Assembly (NCBI RefSeq): GCF_014197145.1
Contig: NZ_JACIEZ010000004.1
Span: 1-64,000, forward strand
Origin: Gellertiella hungarica
GTDB lineage: Bacteria; Pseudomonadota; Alphaproteobacteria; Rhizobiales; Rhizobiaceae
Reading direction: 5' to 3'
Length of the DNA stretch: 64,000 bases
The translations under genes and the position numbers were made by a program. Position 1 is the first letter of the stretch. Each line of letters opens with the position of its first letter. Below the pieces are notes generated by a model. The model was not told the origin of the DNA, made no database searches, and saw only the letters and a list, made by a program, of their open reading frames with translations. This document shows positions 20,622 through 28,329 of the stretch, one piece after another.

Positions 20622-20648
20622 TGTTGGCCTTCTGGTGTTGGCCTTCTG
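20622..20648 (+). repeat. Tandem 13-bp direct repeat
   Basis: TGTTGGCCTTCTG occurs at 20622-20634 and again at 20636-20648, separated by one base (14-bp period). It is a simple slippage-type duplication in non-coding DNA. Confidence 0.8.
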
Positions 20649-20761
20649 CCTGAGGCCGAGAATATGACCGCCATTTTCACCGAATGTCATCCCGTCCGGA
20701 TGACTGATATGAACGATCGGGGACGCTAGGTCGTTAAATTATATTGATCTTTCAGAAATTT

Positions 20762-20783
20762 ACGGATTTGTCTGGACATCCGT
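20762..20783 (-). terminator. Possible tRNA-Leu terminator
   Basis: On the minus strand ACGGAT and ATCCGT form a 6-bp stem around a 10-nt loop followed by AAATTT, 11 nt beyond the tRNA CCA end. The stem is short and the U-tract is weak. Confidence 0.35.
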
Positions 20784-20794
20784 GGATCGCGAAG

Positions 20795-20879
20795 TGGTGC
20801 CCCATGCCGGGATCGAACCAGCACTCCTTTCGGAACTCGATTTTGAGTCGAGCGCGTCTACCAGTTCCGCCAATGGGGC
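20795..20879 (-). tRNA. tRNA-Leu (anticodon CAA)
   Basis: 85 nt including an encoded CCA. The acceptor stem GCCCCAT pairs with ATGGGGC. The D-arm region has GGCGGAACTGGTAGACGC. The anticodon stem CTCGA/TCGAG encloses the loop CTCAAAA, giving anticodon CAA for UUG codons. A class II long variable arm (GTTCCGAAAGGAGT) precedes the T-loop GGTTCGATCCC. These features identify leucine. Confidence 0.95.
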
Positions 20880-20903
20880 AATCACGCGAAGCGAAGACCT
20901 GGC

Positions 20904-20933
20904 GATATAATGCAGGCCCGGCGCGAAAAGCAA
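20904..20933 (-). promoter_or_regulatory. Promoter of tRNA-Leu
   Basis: The minus strand has TTGCTT (20928-20933), an 18-bp spacer and TATATC (20904-20909), about 25 nt upstream of the mature tRNA 5' end and downstream of the flagellin stop codon. The tRNA therefore need not depend on flagellin-gene transcription. Confidence 0.5.
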
Positions 20934-20946
20934 CGGCTAAGTGTGC

Positions 20947-21927
20947 TCAGGCGAGGAGGAGCAGAACGCCGGGTTCAGAAGAGCCAAGCGGCAAGGACAG
21001 GCGGCAAAGCGCTTGGCGCACCTCGATGGCGCGCAGCCGCGCGGCATCGGCAGACAGATCCGCATCGACAAGCACTCCTATGCCCCTGGTCATCTCCAGC
21101 ACGAGACGCGCGTGGAATTGCTTCTGCATATCGATGCGCTTCGCCACGAGGCCAAGCGCGGACGAAGCGGTAACCAGCTTGGTTCTGACATTATCGAGCG
21201 CAGTCACCATTTCCTCGATGTGTGAGACAGGCGTCGTAGCGGCCAGCGCAATATCACGCGCGTTGACCCAAAGATGCGACGCCGTGCCCACGAGCTGATA
21301 ATACATGGTGGGATAGGTAGCCCCGGCAGGTTGGGCAATCGGATTGAGATAGCTGACGGCAGCAAACCTGCCGGCGGTCGCGGCATTCGTGCTGATCATC
21401 AGAAGATCCTTGCCCGGCGCATCTATGGTCGAGAGAGACAGGGAGCCGTCGGATTTGCGGACGAGACCCGCTACGATTTCATGGGCCGGCCAGGACAAAT
21501 AGGCGCTGGCGGTAGGCACATCGTCCACAAGCCAGTTCACGCCATTGAAGCCGGCAGAGTTGATCATCCCGGCAATGCCGGACTTCAGCGTGTCCAGTTC
21601 CCTGCCGAGGGCGGCGCGATCCGCTCCAGGCTCCAGCGCGAGGTTCAAAAGCCTGTTTATTCCCGTCACGCTCTCGAGAACACCTTCGAGCGCGGTTACG
21701 GCCATGTCCGTTTGCAGCGCCCCGAAATCAAGTGACCGGTCGACGGCCTCCAGCATGCGCCGATCATCGGAGACCCGCTGCGCAACGGACCAAAAAGCCG
21801 CATTGTCCTTGGCCGAAGATATACGAAGCCCCGAGGACATTCTTTGCAGAAGTGTTGCGCGTTCTTCCTCCAGGCGTTCTTGTGCCCGCCCGATACCCGA
21901 CTGGTGACGGGATGTTGGAACTGTCAT
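20947..21927 (-). CDS. Orphan, divergent flagellin-like protein
   Basis: 326 residues. The N-terminal D0/D1 region (about 20-140: RMSSGLRISSAKDNAAFWSVAQRVSDDRRML...SAGFNGVNWLVDD) and C-terminal region (about 225-326: TALDNVRTKLVTASSALGLVAKRIDMQKQFH...RGIGVLVDADLSADAARLRAIEVRQAL) align with rhizobial flagellins. The conserved polymerising C-terminus is altered: a cysteine occurs in RQALCRL, and the end reads PGVLLLLA instead of the usual LSLFR-type ending. No other flagellar gene is in the window. It may be a minor filament protein or a decaying paralogue. Confidence 0.8.
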   Translation of the reverse strand: MTVPTSRHQSGIGRAQERLEEERATLLQRMSSGLRISSAKDNAAFWSVAQRVSDDRRMLEAVDRSLDFGALQTDMAVTALEGVLESVTGINRLLNLALEPGADRAALGRELDTLKSGIAGMINSAGFNGVNWLVDDVPTASAYLSWPAHEIVAGLVRKSDGSLSLSTIDAPGKDLLMISTNAATAGRFAAVSYLNPIAQPAGATYPTMYYQLVGTASHLWVNARDIALAATTPVSHIEEMVTALDNVRTKLVTASSALGLVAKRIDMQKQFHARLVLEMTRGIGVLVDADLSADAARLRAIEVRQALCRLSLPLGSSEPGVLLLLA

Positions 21928-22124
21928 GAAGTGGCACCCGTTTATTGATGTGCCACTACTATAATAATCCTCTTATTGTTCTGGTTCAGGAAACACTAAA
22001 ATTGACACGATCTCGGCAAACGCAGCTTGCCGTCACGCAAGTGTCAACGCCCCTGTCACGTCGGGCATTTACAGGCGCAGGCCGGACGCATAAAAAGCAG
22101 CCGACTGAAACGGAACGGAATGCC

Positions 22125-22715
22125 ATGCTGCGCCGCCTTTACGACTGGACCCTCTCCCTCGCGGCAAGGCCGTCGGCCGAAAAATGGCTCGCCGTCATCG
22201 CCTTCGTGGAGAGCTCCGTTTTCCTCGTTCCCGCCGATGTCCTGTTCCTGCCCATGGCCCTCGCTCGCCCCGAAAGGGCCTGGCGATATGCCTTCGTGGC
22301 CACGCTGGCATCGGTCCTCGGGGGGATTGCAGGCTGGTATCTCGGCTATTATGCCTTCGAGGCGCTGGCAAAGCCGGTCCTGGAATTCTATGGCAAGCTG
22401 GACGCCTTCGAGGCGCTGCGCACATCCGTCGACTATTCGACGATCCTCCTGCTGCTCGTGACATCGGGGCTCGCTCACCTGCCCCCCATCAAGGTGGTCA
22501 CCATTCTCTCGGGGGTGGCCCATGTGAACCTTGCGCTGTTCATCGTGTCGGCAGTTCTGGCGCGCGGGGCGCGGTTCTATCTCATCGCGTGGCTGCTCCG
22601 GGTTTACGGTGAGCCGATCCGTGAGTTTATCGAGAAGCGCCTCGGTCTTCTTGCCGGCATCGGTGCCGGCGTTCTCATCCTGACTTTCGTGGCCTACAAG
22701 CTATTCGCGCATTGA
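22125..22715 (+). CDS. YqaA/DedA-like inner-membrane protein
   Basis: 196 residues with about four to five hydrophobic segments (FVESSVFLVPADVLFLPMAL, YAFVATLASVLGGIAGWYLGYYAF, STILLLLVTSGL, ALFIVSAVLARGARFYLIAWLL, LLAGIGAGVLILTFVAYKLF). The E-S-x-x-x-P-x-D motif near residue 29 and the GxxxGxxxGY helix are hallmarks of the SNARE-associated/DedA superfamily, whose members include lipid-carrier flippases. The specific role is unknown. ATG 22125 was chosen because the longer frame adds only unrelated sequence and GGAACGGAA precedes this ATG. It is followed by dsbB 12 bp later, likely as one operon. Confidence 0.85.
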   Translation: MLRRLYDWTLSLAARPSAEKWLAVIAFVESSVFLVPADVLFLPMALARPERAWRYAFVATLASVLGGIAGWYLGYYAFEALAKPVLEFYGKLDAFEALRTSVDYSTILLLLVTSGLAHLPPIKVVTILSGVAHVNLALFIVSAVLARGARFYLIAWLLRVYGEPIREFIEKRLGLLAGIGAGVLILTFVAYKLFAH

Positions 22716-22727
22716 GGGGAGAAGGCC

Positions 22728-23249
22728 ATGGTATCGGCAAACACGGTGATCTCGGGCAAGCCCGGCTTTGCAACGGCGCTTCTGCTGGCGGCCGGCATGG
22801 CCGTCACGGTCGGATCGGCGCTCGGCTTCGAGCATATCGGCGGCTATATTCCCTGCGCTCTCTGCCTGCTGCAGCGACAACCCTATTATTACGGCATTCC
22901 GGTGGCCCTGCTTGCCGCACTCAACGCGGCCCTTGGCGGCCCCGCTTGGCTTACACGGCTGTTGATCGCCCTGGTCGGCGTCATGATGATCGTCGGTGCC
23001 GGCCTCGGGGTCTACCATTCGGGCGTGGAATGGCATTTCTGGGAAGGCCCCGCGACCTGTGCCACCAGTGCCAATGGCGTCACGCAGGACGCGGGCAATC
23101 TGCTCGATGACCTGAACAAGGTAAAGGGCCCATCCTGCACGGAGGCGTCGCTGCGGGTGCTCGGGCTGTCGTTTGCCGGATGGAACGTCATCGCAAGCCT
23201 GATCCTGGCGACCATCGCCTTTCGCGGCGTGGCGACGCGCCGCGCCTGA
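22728..23249 (+). CDS. dsbB: Disulfide bond formation protein B family
   Basis: 173 residues. This four-helix inner-membrane quinone reductase re-oxidises DsbA-type thiol oxidases. The quinone-proximal pair C43/C46 (IPCALCLLQRQPYY) is present. The second periplasmic pair is probably C111 and C137 (GPATCATS, GPSCTEA). The length is typical. It follows the YqaA gene by 12 bp. No DsbA is encoded in the window. Confidence 0.92.
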   Translation: MVSANTVISGKPGFATALLLAAGMAVTVGSALGFEHIGGYIPCALCLLQRQPYYYGIPVALLAALNAALGGPAWLTRLLIALVGVMMIVGAGLGVYHSGVEWHFWEGPATCATSANGVTQDAGNLLDDLNKVKGPSCTEASLRVLGLSFAGWNVIASLILATIAFRGVATRRA

Positions 23250-23256
23250 TAGCGCG

Positions 23257-23820
23257 TCAGGGCTGCAGTTCGCTGTCCCAGTAGAGGTAATCCATCCAGC
23301 TTTCATGCAGGTAGTTGGGCGGGAAAAGCCGGCCGTTGTTATGGAGATCCTGCACCGAAGGCCGGTAGGGCTTTTGTGCAGGAAACATGCCCGCCTGCTT
23401 CGGAAGCTTGGACCCCTTCCGCAGATTGCAGGGGGAACAGGCGGTCACCACGTTTTCCCAGGTCGTCTGCCCCCCATGGGCCCGGGGCAATACGTGGTCG
23501 AAGGTCAGATCATCAGGAGATCCGCAATACTGACATTCGAACTTGTCCCGCAGGAAAACATTGAAGCGGGTGAAGGCGGGATTGCGAGTCGGCTGCACAT
23601 AGGTCTTGAGGCACACCACGCTCGGCAGGCGCATGGAGAAGCTCGGAGACGACACCGAATGATCATATTCGGCGATGATGTTCACACGGTCGAGAAAAAC
23701 CGCCTTGATCGCGTCCTGCCAGGACCATAGCGACAAGGGATAATAGCTCAGCGGCCTGTAGTCAGCATTCAGTACAAGTGCCGGCAAGGCCTGCGGCGAG
23801 ACTGCAATCGTCAAGGTCAT
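23257..23820 (-). CDS. HNH endonuclease family protein
   Basis: 187 residues. The C-terminal half holds the zinc-structured HNH nuclease core: Cys pairs 96/99 and 128/131 (CQYC, CSPC) and the catalytic FDHVLPRAHGG with H109, then WENVVTACSPCNLRKG. The N-terminal region PALVLNADYRPLSYYPLSLWSWQDAIKAVFLDRVNII is the conserved part of this family in many alphaproteobacteria, where it is a chromosomal single-copy gene. The biological substrate is unknown. ATG 23820 was chosen because the longer frame adds low-complexity residues. It is convergent with dsbB across 7 bp. Confidence 0.88.
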   Translation of the reverse strand: MTLTIAVSPQALPALVLNADYRPLSYYPLSLWSWQDAIKAVFLDRVNIIAEYDHSVSSPSFSMRLPSVVCLKTYVQPTRNPAFTRFNVFLRDKFECQYCGSPDDLTFDHVLPRAHGGQTTWENVVTACSPCNLRKGSKLPKQAGMFPAQKPYRPSVQDLHNNGRLFPPNYLHESWMDYLYWDSELQP

Positions 23821-23926
23821 GCTCCTGATCGATTCTGCTTTCCAGGAACTTATACTAAGTCGCTTGTGACAGGCTTGTGAAGCCAAATATCCAGAAAAAC
23901 ACGGAATTCCCGCGAGACCAGTTGTC

Positions 23927-24571
23927 TCAGGGAAGTGTGTCGGCCGCGGGCGCGAGATGCCGCCCATAGAAGGCCCAGAAAAGTCTGGCGGCAACGGAGC
24001 GGTCTGGCGACCAGCGGCGAGCGATCGCGCTAACAAGTGCCGCGGCAGGGCGGTCGCCGATGCCCAGGGCACGTCCGACAGCGATGCGCAGGGCAAGGTC
24101 CCCGGACGGAAAAATGTCCGGATGCCCCGCATTGAAGAGCAGGTGCACTTCCGCGGTCCAGGGCCCGATGCCTTTCAGCGCGGTCAGCGCGGAGATGGCC
24201 TGATCCGCCGGCAGCCGCCCTACCGCCTCGAGATCAAGCTTGCCGTTCAGGATGGCCTCTGCGAGCTTCGACAGGCAATCCGCCTTGGCTGCGGTCAGGC
24301 CGAGACGCGGACCATGCCCTTTTGCGAGGGCAATGAAACGCACCGCATCCAGCGTTCCGGTTTCGTCAACGAGGCGCTGCCAGATAGCCTCCGCACTCCT
24401 GCGCGACACGAGTTGCGAAACGACGACGCTGGCGAGACCGGCAAAACCGGCCCGGCCCGGTCGCTCCGGCAAGGGGCCGGCAGCTTCGATAATGGGAATG
24501 AGAGCGGGGTCCCGCGCCGCCAGACGGTCAAGGGCAGCACCAAACGGGGGATCGAGAACGGGTTCGGCCAC
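23927..24571 (-). CDS. DNA-3-methyladenine glycosylase II (AlkA-like)
   Basis: 214 residues. It removes alkylated purines from DNA, starting base-excision repair. The HhH-GPD fold is recognisable: VVVSQLVSRRSAEAIW, the helix-hairpin-helix LKGIGPWTAEVHLL and the catalytic aspartate region DIFPSGDLALRIAVGRALG. It lacks the N-terminal extra domain of E. coli AlkA and resembles the compact form common in bacteria. It is divergent from gluQ, with start codons only 28 bp apart. Confidence 0.9.
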   Translation of the reverse strand: MAEPVLDPPFGAALDRLAARDPALIPIIEAAGPLPERPGRAGFAGLASVVVSQLVSRRSAEAIWQRLVDETGTLDAVRFIALAKGHGPRLGLTAAKADCLSKLAEAILNGKLDLEAVGRLPADQAISALTALKGIGPWTAEVHLLFNAGHPDIFPSGDLALRIAVGRALGIGDRPAAALVSAIARRWSPDRSVAARLFWAFYGRHLAPAADTLP

Positions 24572-24599
24572 GACTGTCCTTTTCCCCTAGCCGGAAATC

Positions 24600-25496
24600 A
24601 TGGCAGAAGGGACCATGCCCCAAACGCACCGTCAACCCGCCATTTTCCGCTTTGCTCCCAGCCCCAACGGCAGGCTTCATCTCGGCCATGCCCTGTCCGC
24701 GTTCCTGAACCACGACATGGCCCGTGCCGCGGAAGGCACTTTTCTCATCCGGATCGAAGACATCGACCGGACGCGCTGCACCCCCGAACTCGAGAGGGGC
24801 ATTCTCGAGGATCTTGCATGGCTGGGGCTTTCTTCCGATCGCCCGATACGGCGTCAATCGGACCATCTCGAGGATTATCAGGCAGCCTTGCAACGCCTTG
24901 CGGAGCTTGGCGTCACCTACCCGTCATTCATGACGAGGGGAGACGTGCGCAACCATGTAATGGCGGCGCAGGCAGAGGGCCTTGCATGGCCAAGAGACCC
25001 CGACGGAGCACCGCTCTACCCCGCGATCGACCGGCTTCGCGATGCGGCCGAACGCGAGGCCAGGCTCAAGCGCGGCGACCGCCATGCCATTCGTCTCGAC
25101 GTGGGAAAGGCGATTGCCATGGCAGGCCCTGATCTGGACTGGCTGGAAACGGGTGAAGGCGTGCCTCGCCGCGTCGCGGCCAATCCCGCAGCCTGGGGAG
25201 ACATCGTCTTGTCCCGGTCCGATGCCCCGGGCAGCTACGCCCTCTCGGTCGTCGTGGACGACGCCGCTCAAGGGGTCACTGATGTGGTCCGCGGCCAGGA
25301 TCTTTACCATGCAACCGCCATCCAGCGTCTGCTGCAGGTCTTGCTGGGACTGCCGGAGCCCGTCTATCACCACCACAGGCTCGTCCTCGATGAAGAAGGC
25401 CGAAAGCTCTCAAAAAGCAGCAACTCGACTGCCCTCGCCGAACTGCGAACGCAGGGCCTTACACCTTCAGATATTCGCCGCCTGGTCTCTCTGTGA
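24600..25496 (+). CDS. gluQ: Glutamyl-Q tRNA(Asp) synthetase, zinc-site-less
   Basis: 298 residues, the length of the tRNA-independent GluRS paralogue. It activates glutamate and attaches it to queuosine at position 34 of tRNA-Asp. The class I motifs are APSPNGRLHLGHAL (HIGH) and KLSKSSN (KMSKS). The anticodon-binding half of GluRS is absent. The usual Cys-x-Cys...Cys zinc cluster is replaced (YPSFMTRGDV), and the only cysteine is in RTRCTPE. A later start at MPQTHRQPAIFRFAPSPNG (24615) is possible. The 3' end overlaps the convergent brkB gene by 30 bp. Confidence 0.9.
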   Translation: MAEGTMPQTHRQPAIFRFAPSPNGRLHLGHALSAFLNHDMARAAEGTFLIRIEDIDRTRCTPELERGILEDLAWLGLSSDRPIRRQSDHLEDYQAALQRLAELGVTYPSFMTRGDVRNHVMAAQAEGLAWPRDPDGAPLYPAIDRLRDAAEREARLKRGDRHAIRLDVGKAIAMAGPDLDWLETGEGVPRRVAANPAAWGDIVLSRSDAPGSYALSVVVDDAAQGVTDVVRGQDLYHATAIQRLLQVLLGLPEPVYHHHRLVLDEEGRKLSKSSNSTALAELRTQGLTPSDIRRLVSL

Positions 25497-26378
25497 CGGC
25501 GGAGGCGGCAGGGGCTCTCCCGTAACCCGTCGCAGCAGACGGTTCATCACCCGGTACTTGAGCATTGCTGCATTGATCTCCGCACCGATGATGAAGATGA
25601 CGGCGGTCATGTAGAGAAAGACAAGGGCGATCATCAGCGACGCCAGGCCGGCATAGGTACGGGCATAGTTTGCGAAGGTGGTGATGTAGTAGGCAAAGAC
25701 GATAGCCCCGATCGTCCAGGCAATTAGCGTCAGGGAAACGCCGGGAAGAACGTCCCGGAAGCGGCGGCGACCGGCAGGAAGCCAGAGATGGGCAATGGTT
25801 ACGCCGACCGTCAGCACCAGAAGCGTGCCATAGACACGCCAGCTGGCCAGAACACCGAGCGGCTCCTTCATCCAGGGAAAACGTTGCTCCGCAAAGCCGA
25901 GCGCAACCGGAACCACCACAAGGAGAAGGCTGATGGCCGCGAGCGACAGGACGGCCGCGAGCACCCAGAAAAGGCTCGTGATACGGGTGATGTACCAACG
26001 CCGCGTTTCGGGGATGCGATAGGCTCGGTTCAGCGAAACCCGCACCGCCTCAACTCCGTTGGAGGCAAAATAGGCCGCCGCCAGCACCGAAATCGTCAGA
26101 AGGCCGCTGCGCGGAATGGTCAGAACCTGACGCACTTCGTCCGAGATCGGCTTGGCGATGCTGGGGGGCCAGGTATCGAAGATGAGATGCACGGCGGTCT
26201 CGGCAAAACGGTCAGCGCCCATGTAAGTGGCCAGGGTCGTGCCGAAAATCAGGAAGGGGAAAAGAGCAAGCAGCGTCGAGAGCGCGACATGGCTTGCCAT
26301 TGCCCAACCGTCATCTTCGGAAAAATGATAGAGCGCATCATAGACGACGCGGTAAACAATGCGGATAAAGGTCGCCAT
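25467..26378 (-). CDS. YihY/BrkB family inner-membrane protein
   Basis: 303 residues with six predicted helices; typical segments are ALSTLLALFPFLIFGTTLATYMGA and SGLLTISVLAAAYFASNGVEAV. The conserved centre NRAYRIPETRRWYITR and the C-terminal segment LMIALVFLYMTAVIFIIGAEINAAML are diagnostic of the virulence factor BrkB/YihY family. The function is not established; earlier RNase BN claims belong to a different protein. It is convergent with gluQ, with a 30-bp coding overlap. Confidence 0.9.
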   Translation of the reverse strand: MATFIRIVYRVVYDALYHFSEDDGWAMASHVALSTLLALFPFLIFGTTLATYMGADRFAETAVHLIFDTWPPSIAKPISDEVRQVLTIPRSGLLTISVLAAAYFASNGVEAVRVSLNRAYRIPETRRWYITRITSLFWVLAAVLSLAAISLLLVVVPVALGFAEQRFPWMKEPLGVLASWRVYGTLLVLTVGVTIAHLWLPAGRRRFRDVLPGVSLTLIAWTIGAIVFAYYITTFANYARTYAGLASLMIALVFLYMTAVIFIIGAEINAAMLKYRVMNRLLRRVTGEPLPPPPSQRDQAANI

Positions 26379-26470
26379 TCCATCTCCGGTTCATTGACGG
26401 AAGGACAGACCAGCCCTCCTTCCGCGAAGCCGAATATGGGAAACCGCAAACCATTTGTACAGGAATCGCC

Positions 26471-27304
26471 ATGGACGGCCGAAAAACGATCATCGTCACC
26501 GGAACTTCCAGCGGCATCGGCGCGTATTGTGCCCATGCGTTGAAGAAAGATGGATGGCGGGTATTCGCCACCGTGCGACGGGAAGAAGATCGCCGGGCTC
26601 TGGATGCGGATGGCATTGAGACCTTCCTGATGGATTATCGCGACCATGCCAGCATCGAGGCCATGGTTGCCGCGGTCCTCGCCAGATCAGGGGGTCGGAT
26701 CGATGCGCTCTTCAACAATGGAGCCTACGGCCAGCCGGGCGCGGTGGAAGATCTGCCCGTCGAAGCCCTGCGGGAGCAGTTCGAGGTCAATCTGTTCGGA
26801 TGGCATCATCTGACACGCCTCGTCATTCCCCACATGAGGCGCACCGGTGCCGGGAGAATTGTCCAGTGCTCGTCGATCCTGGGCCTGGTTCCCTATCGCT
26901 GGCGCGGTGCTTACACCGCTTCCAAGTTCGCGCTCGAAGGATTGAGCCTGACGCTCCGCATGGAACTCGACGGTAGCGGGATTTTCGTCAGCCTGATCGA
27001 GCCCGGACCGATTGCATCCCGTTTCACGGCCAATGCCCTCGCTCGGATCAAGGACAACATCGACCTCGAGAGTTCCGTACATGCTGCGGCCTATCGCCGC
27101 GAACTCGCCCGGCTGGACGGCACGGGACCTGTAAACCGCTACAAGCTCGGCCCGGAGGCCGTCTACAAAGTGCTGATCGAAGCCTTGACCTCCGCGAGAC
27201 CGCGCCCTCATTATCTCGTCACCACCCCGGCCAAACGCGGCTATTTCCTGAAGAAGCTGATGCCCGCGGACCTGTTCTACAGGTTGCTGCGCCGGTTCGA
27301 CTAA
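26471..27304 (+). CDS. SDR family oxidoreductase
   Basis: 277 residues. This is a classical short-chain dehydrogenase: the cofactor loop TGTSSGIGAYCAHAL near residue 10, NNGAYG, the catalytic serine in VQCSSILG and YTASK (Y-x-x-x-K). The GTSSGIG form with the following basic RREED suggests NADPH preference. The substrate is unknown. It is divergent from brkB, and the twin-TM gene follows 27 bp after, probably in one operon. Confidence 0.92.
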   Translation: MDGRKTIIVTGTSSGIGAYCAHALKKDGWRVFATVRREEDRRALDADGIETFLMDYRDHASIEAMVAAVLARSGGRIDALFNNGAYGQPGAVEDLPVEALREQFEVNLFGWHHLTRLVIPHMRRTGAGRIVQCSSILGLVPYRWRGAYTASKFALEGLSLTLRMELDGSGIFVSLIEPGPIASRFTANALARIKDNIDLESSVHAAAYRRELARLDGTGPVNRYKLGPEAVYKVLIEALTSARPRPHYLVTTPAKRGYFLKKLMPADLFYRLLRRFD

Positions 27305-27331
27305 ACGCCCTCGAAAGGTATACAGATCGCC

Positions 27332-27529
27332 ATGTCCGGCTTTACCACCGTGCTCGCCCTCATCGTCATGGGCCTCGTCGCGCTCGTTCTTGTTCGTGGC
27401 CTCTTCAACATGATGAAGGGTGGCAACGCCAACCTGTCCAACAAGCTGATGCAGATGCGCGTGCTGCTGCAGGCGCTCGCCGTGGCGCTGATCATGCTGA
27501 CCCTCTGGCTGACGGGCGGCGGGCGCTGA
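27332..27529 (+). CDS. Twin transmembrane protein, HIG1 domain
   Basis: 65 residues with two helices (TVLALIVMGLVALVLVRGLFNMM and LLQALAVALIMLTLWL) joined by the HIG1-type loop KGGNANLSNKLMQMRV. HIG1 proteins in mitochondria associate with respiratory supercomplexes. Bacterial versions are frequent in Rhizobiales, with function inferred only. The initiator is ATG with AAAGG upstream. It is 27 bp from the SDR gene and 128 bp before the adenosyltransferase. Confidence 0.85.
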   Translation: MSGFTTVLALIVMGLVALVLVRGLFNMMKGGNANLSNKLMQMRVLLQALAVALIMLTLWLTGGGR

Positions 27530-27657
27530 TCGTTTGGCCCTGTTTGCGCCGGTCGCTGGCGCGCCGGAAAAAGCCGGCCTGACCGAGACGTGACAGGCTG
27601 AAACTGACGAACATCAAGATAGCCGCGACGTGTTGATGCGCGGTCGAAGAGACGAGA

Positions 27658-28236
27658 ATGGTCAAGCTCAACAAGATCTACACCCGCACCGGAGACAACG
27701 GAACCACGGCCCTCGTCAGCGGACCGAGGCGCGTCAAGCATGACCTTCGCATCGAAGCCTACGGCACGGTCGACGAAACGAATTCGGCAATCGGCATCGC
27801 GCGCCTGCACACCCGCGGCATGGACCCTCTGGACGGCATGCTGGAGCGGATCCAGAACGATCTCTTCGATCTTGGGGCCGATCTTGCCACGCCGGATACC
27901 GGCGAAAAGCTCGAATGGGAACCGCTGCGGATCGTTCCGTCGCAGGTCAGCCGCGTCGAGGCCGACATCGATGAACTCAATGCCGAACTCGAGCCTTTGA
28001 CGTCCTTCGTGCTTCCCGGCGGATCCGAAGCTGCAGCCCACCTTCACCTGGCCCGCACCATTGCACGGAGGGCAGAGAGGCTTGTGGTGGCCCTGTCCCG
28101 CGAAGAAACGGAGATCGTGGCACCGGAAGTGATCCAGTATCTCAACCGCCTGTCGGACTTCCTCTTCGTTGCGGCCCGCATGGCCAATGACCGGGGCCGC
28201 GCCGACGTGCTGTGGGTTCCCGGACAGAACAGGTAA
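27658..28236 (+). CDS. Cob(I)alamin adenosyltransferase, PduO type
   Basis: 192 residues. It transfers the 5'-deoxyadenosyl group from ATP to reduced corrinoid to form adenosylcobalamin. Diagnostic motifs are TRTGDNGTTALVSGPRRVKHD (ATP-binding N-terminal glycine-rich motif), VDETNSAIG and the C-terminal helix RTIARRAERLVVALSREE...YLNRLSDFLFVAARM. A full-length PduO-type enzyme is a functional alternative to CobA/CobO. Cobaltochelatase subunits are encoded 25 kb away in the same window. Confidence 0.94.
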   Translation: MVKLNKIYTRTGDNGTTALVSGPRRVKHDLRIEAYGTVDETNSAIGIARLHTRGMDPLDGMLERIQNDLFDLGADLATPDTGEKLEWEPLRIVPSQVSRVEADIDELNAELEPLTSFVLPGGSEAAAHLHLARTIARRAERLVVALSREETEIVAPEVIQYLNRLSDFLFVAARMANDRGRADVLWVPGQNR

Positions 28237-28329
28237 TTTCCCGGCACGCGCTTCGTGCCTCTTGCCAGCGCGGGAGCCCTCGCCCATCTTCGGAAACAGG
28301 CGCGGCAAAGCGACGCAGAAGGGCGATAG

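Larger units (their letters stand above)
20394..20794. other. 401-bp gap downstream of the propeller gene
   Basis: No convincing gene is present. It contains a short GAGCC/GGCTC hairpin near 20492, a 13-bp tandem duplication (20622-20648) and an A/T-rich stretch before the tRNA 3' end. The composition looks like degraded intergenic DNA. Confidence 0.4.
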
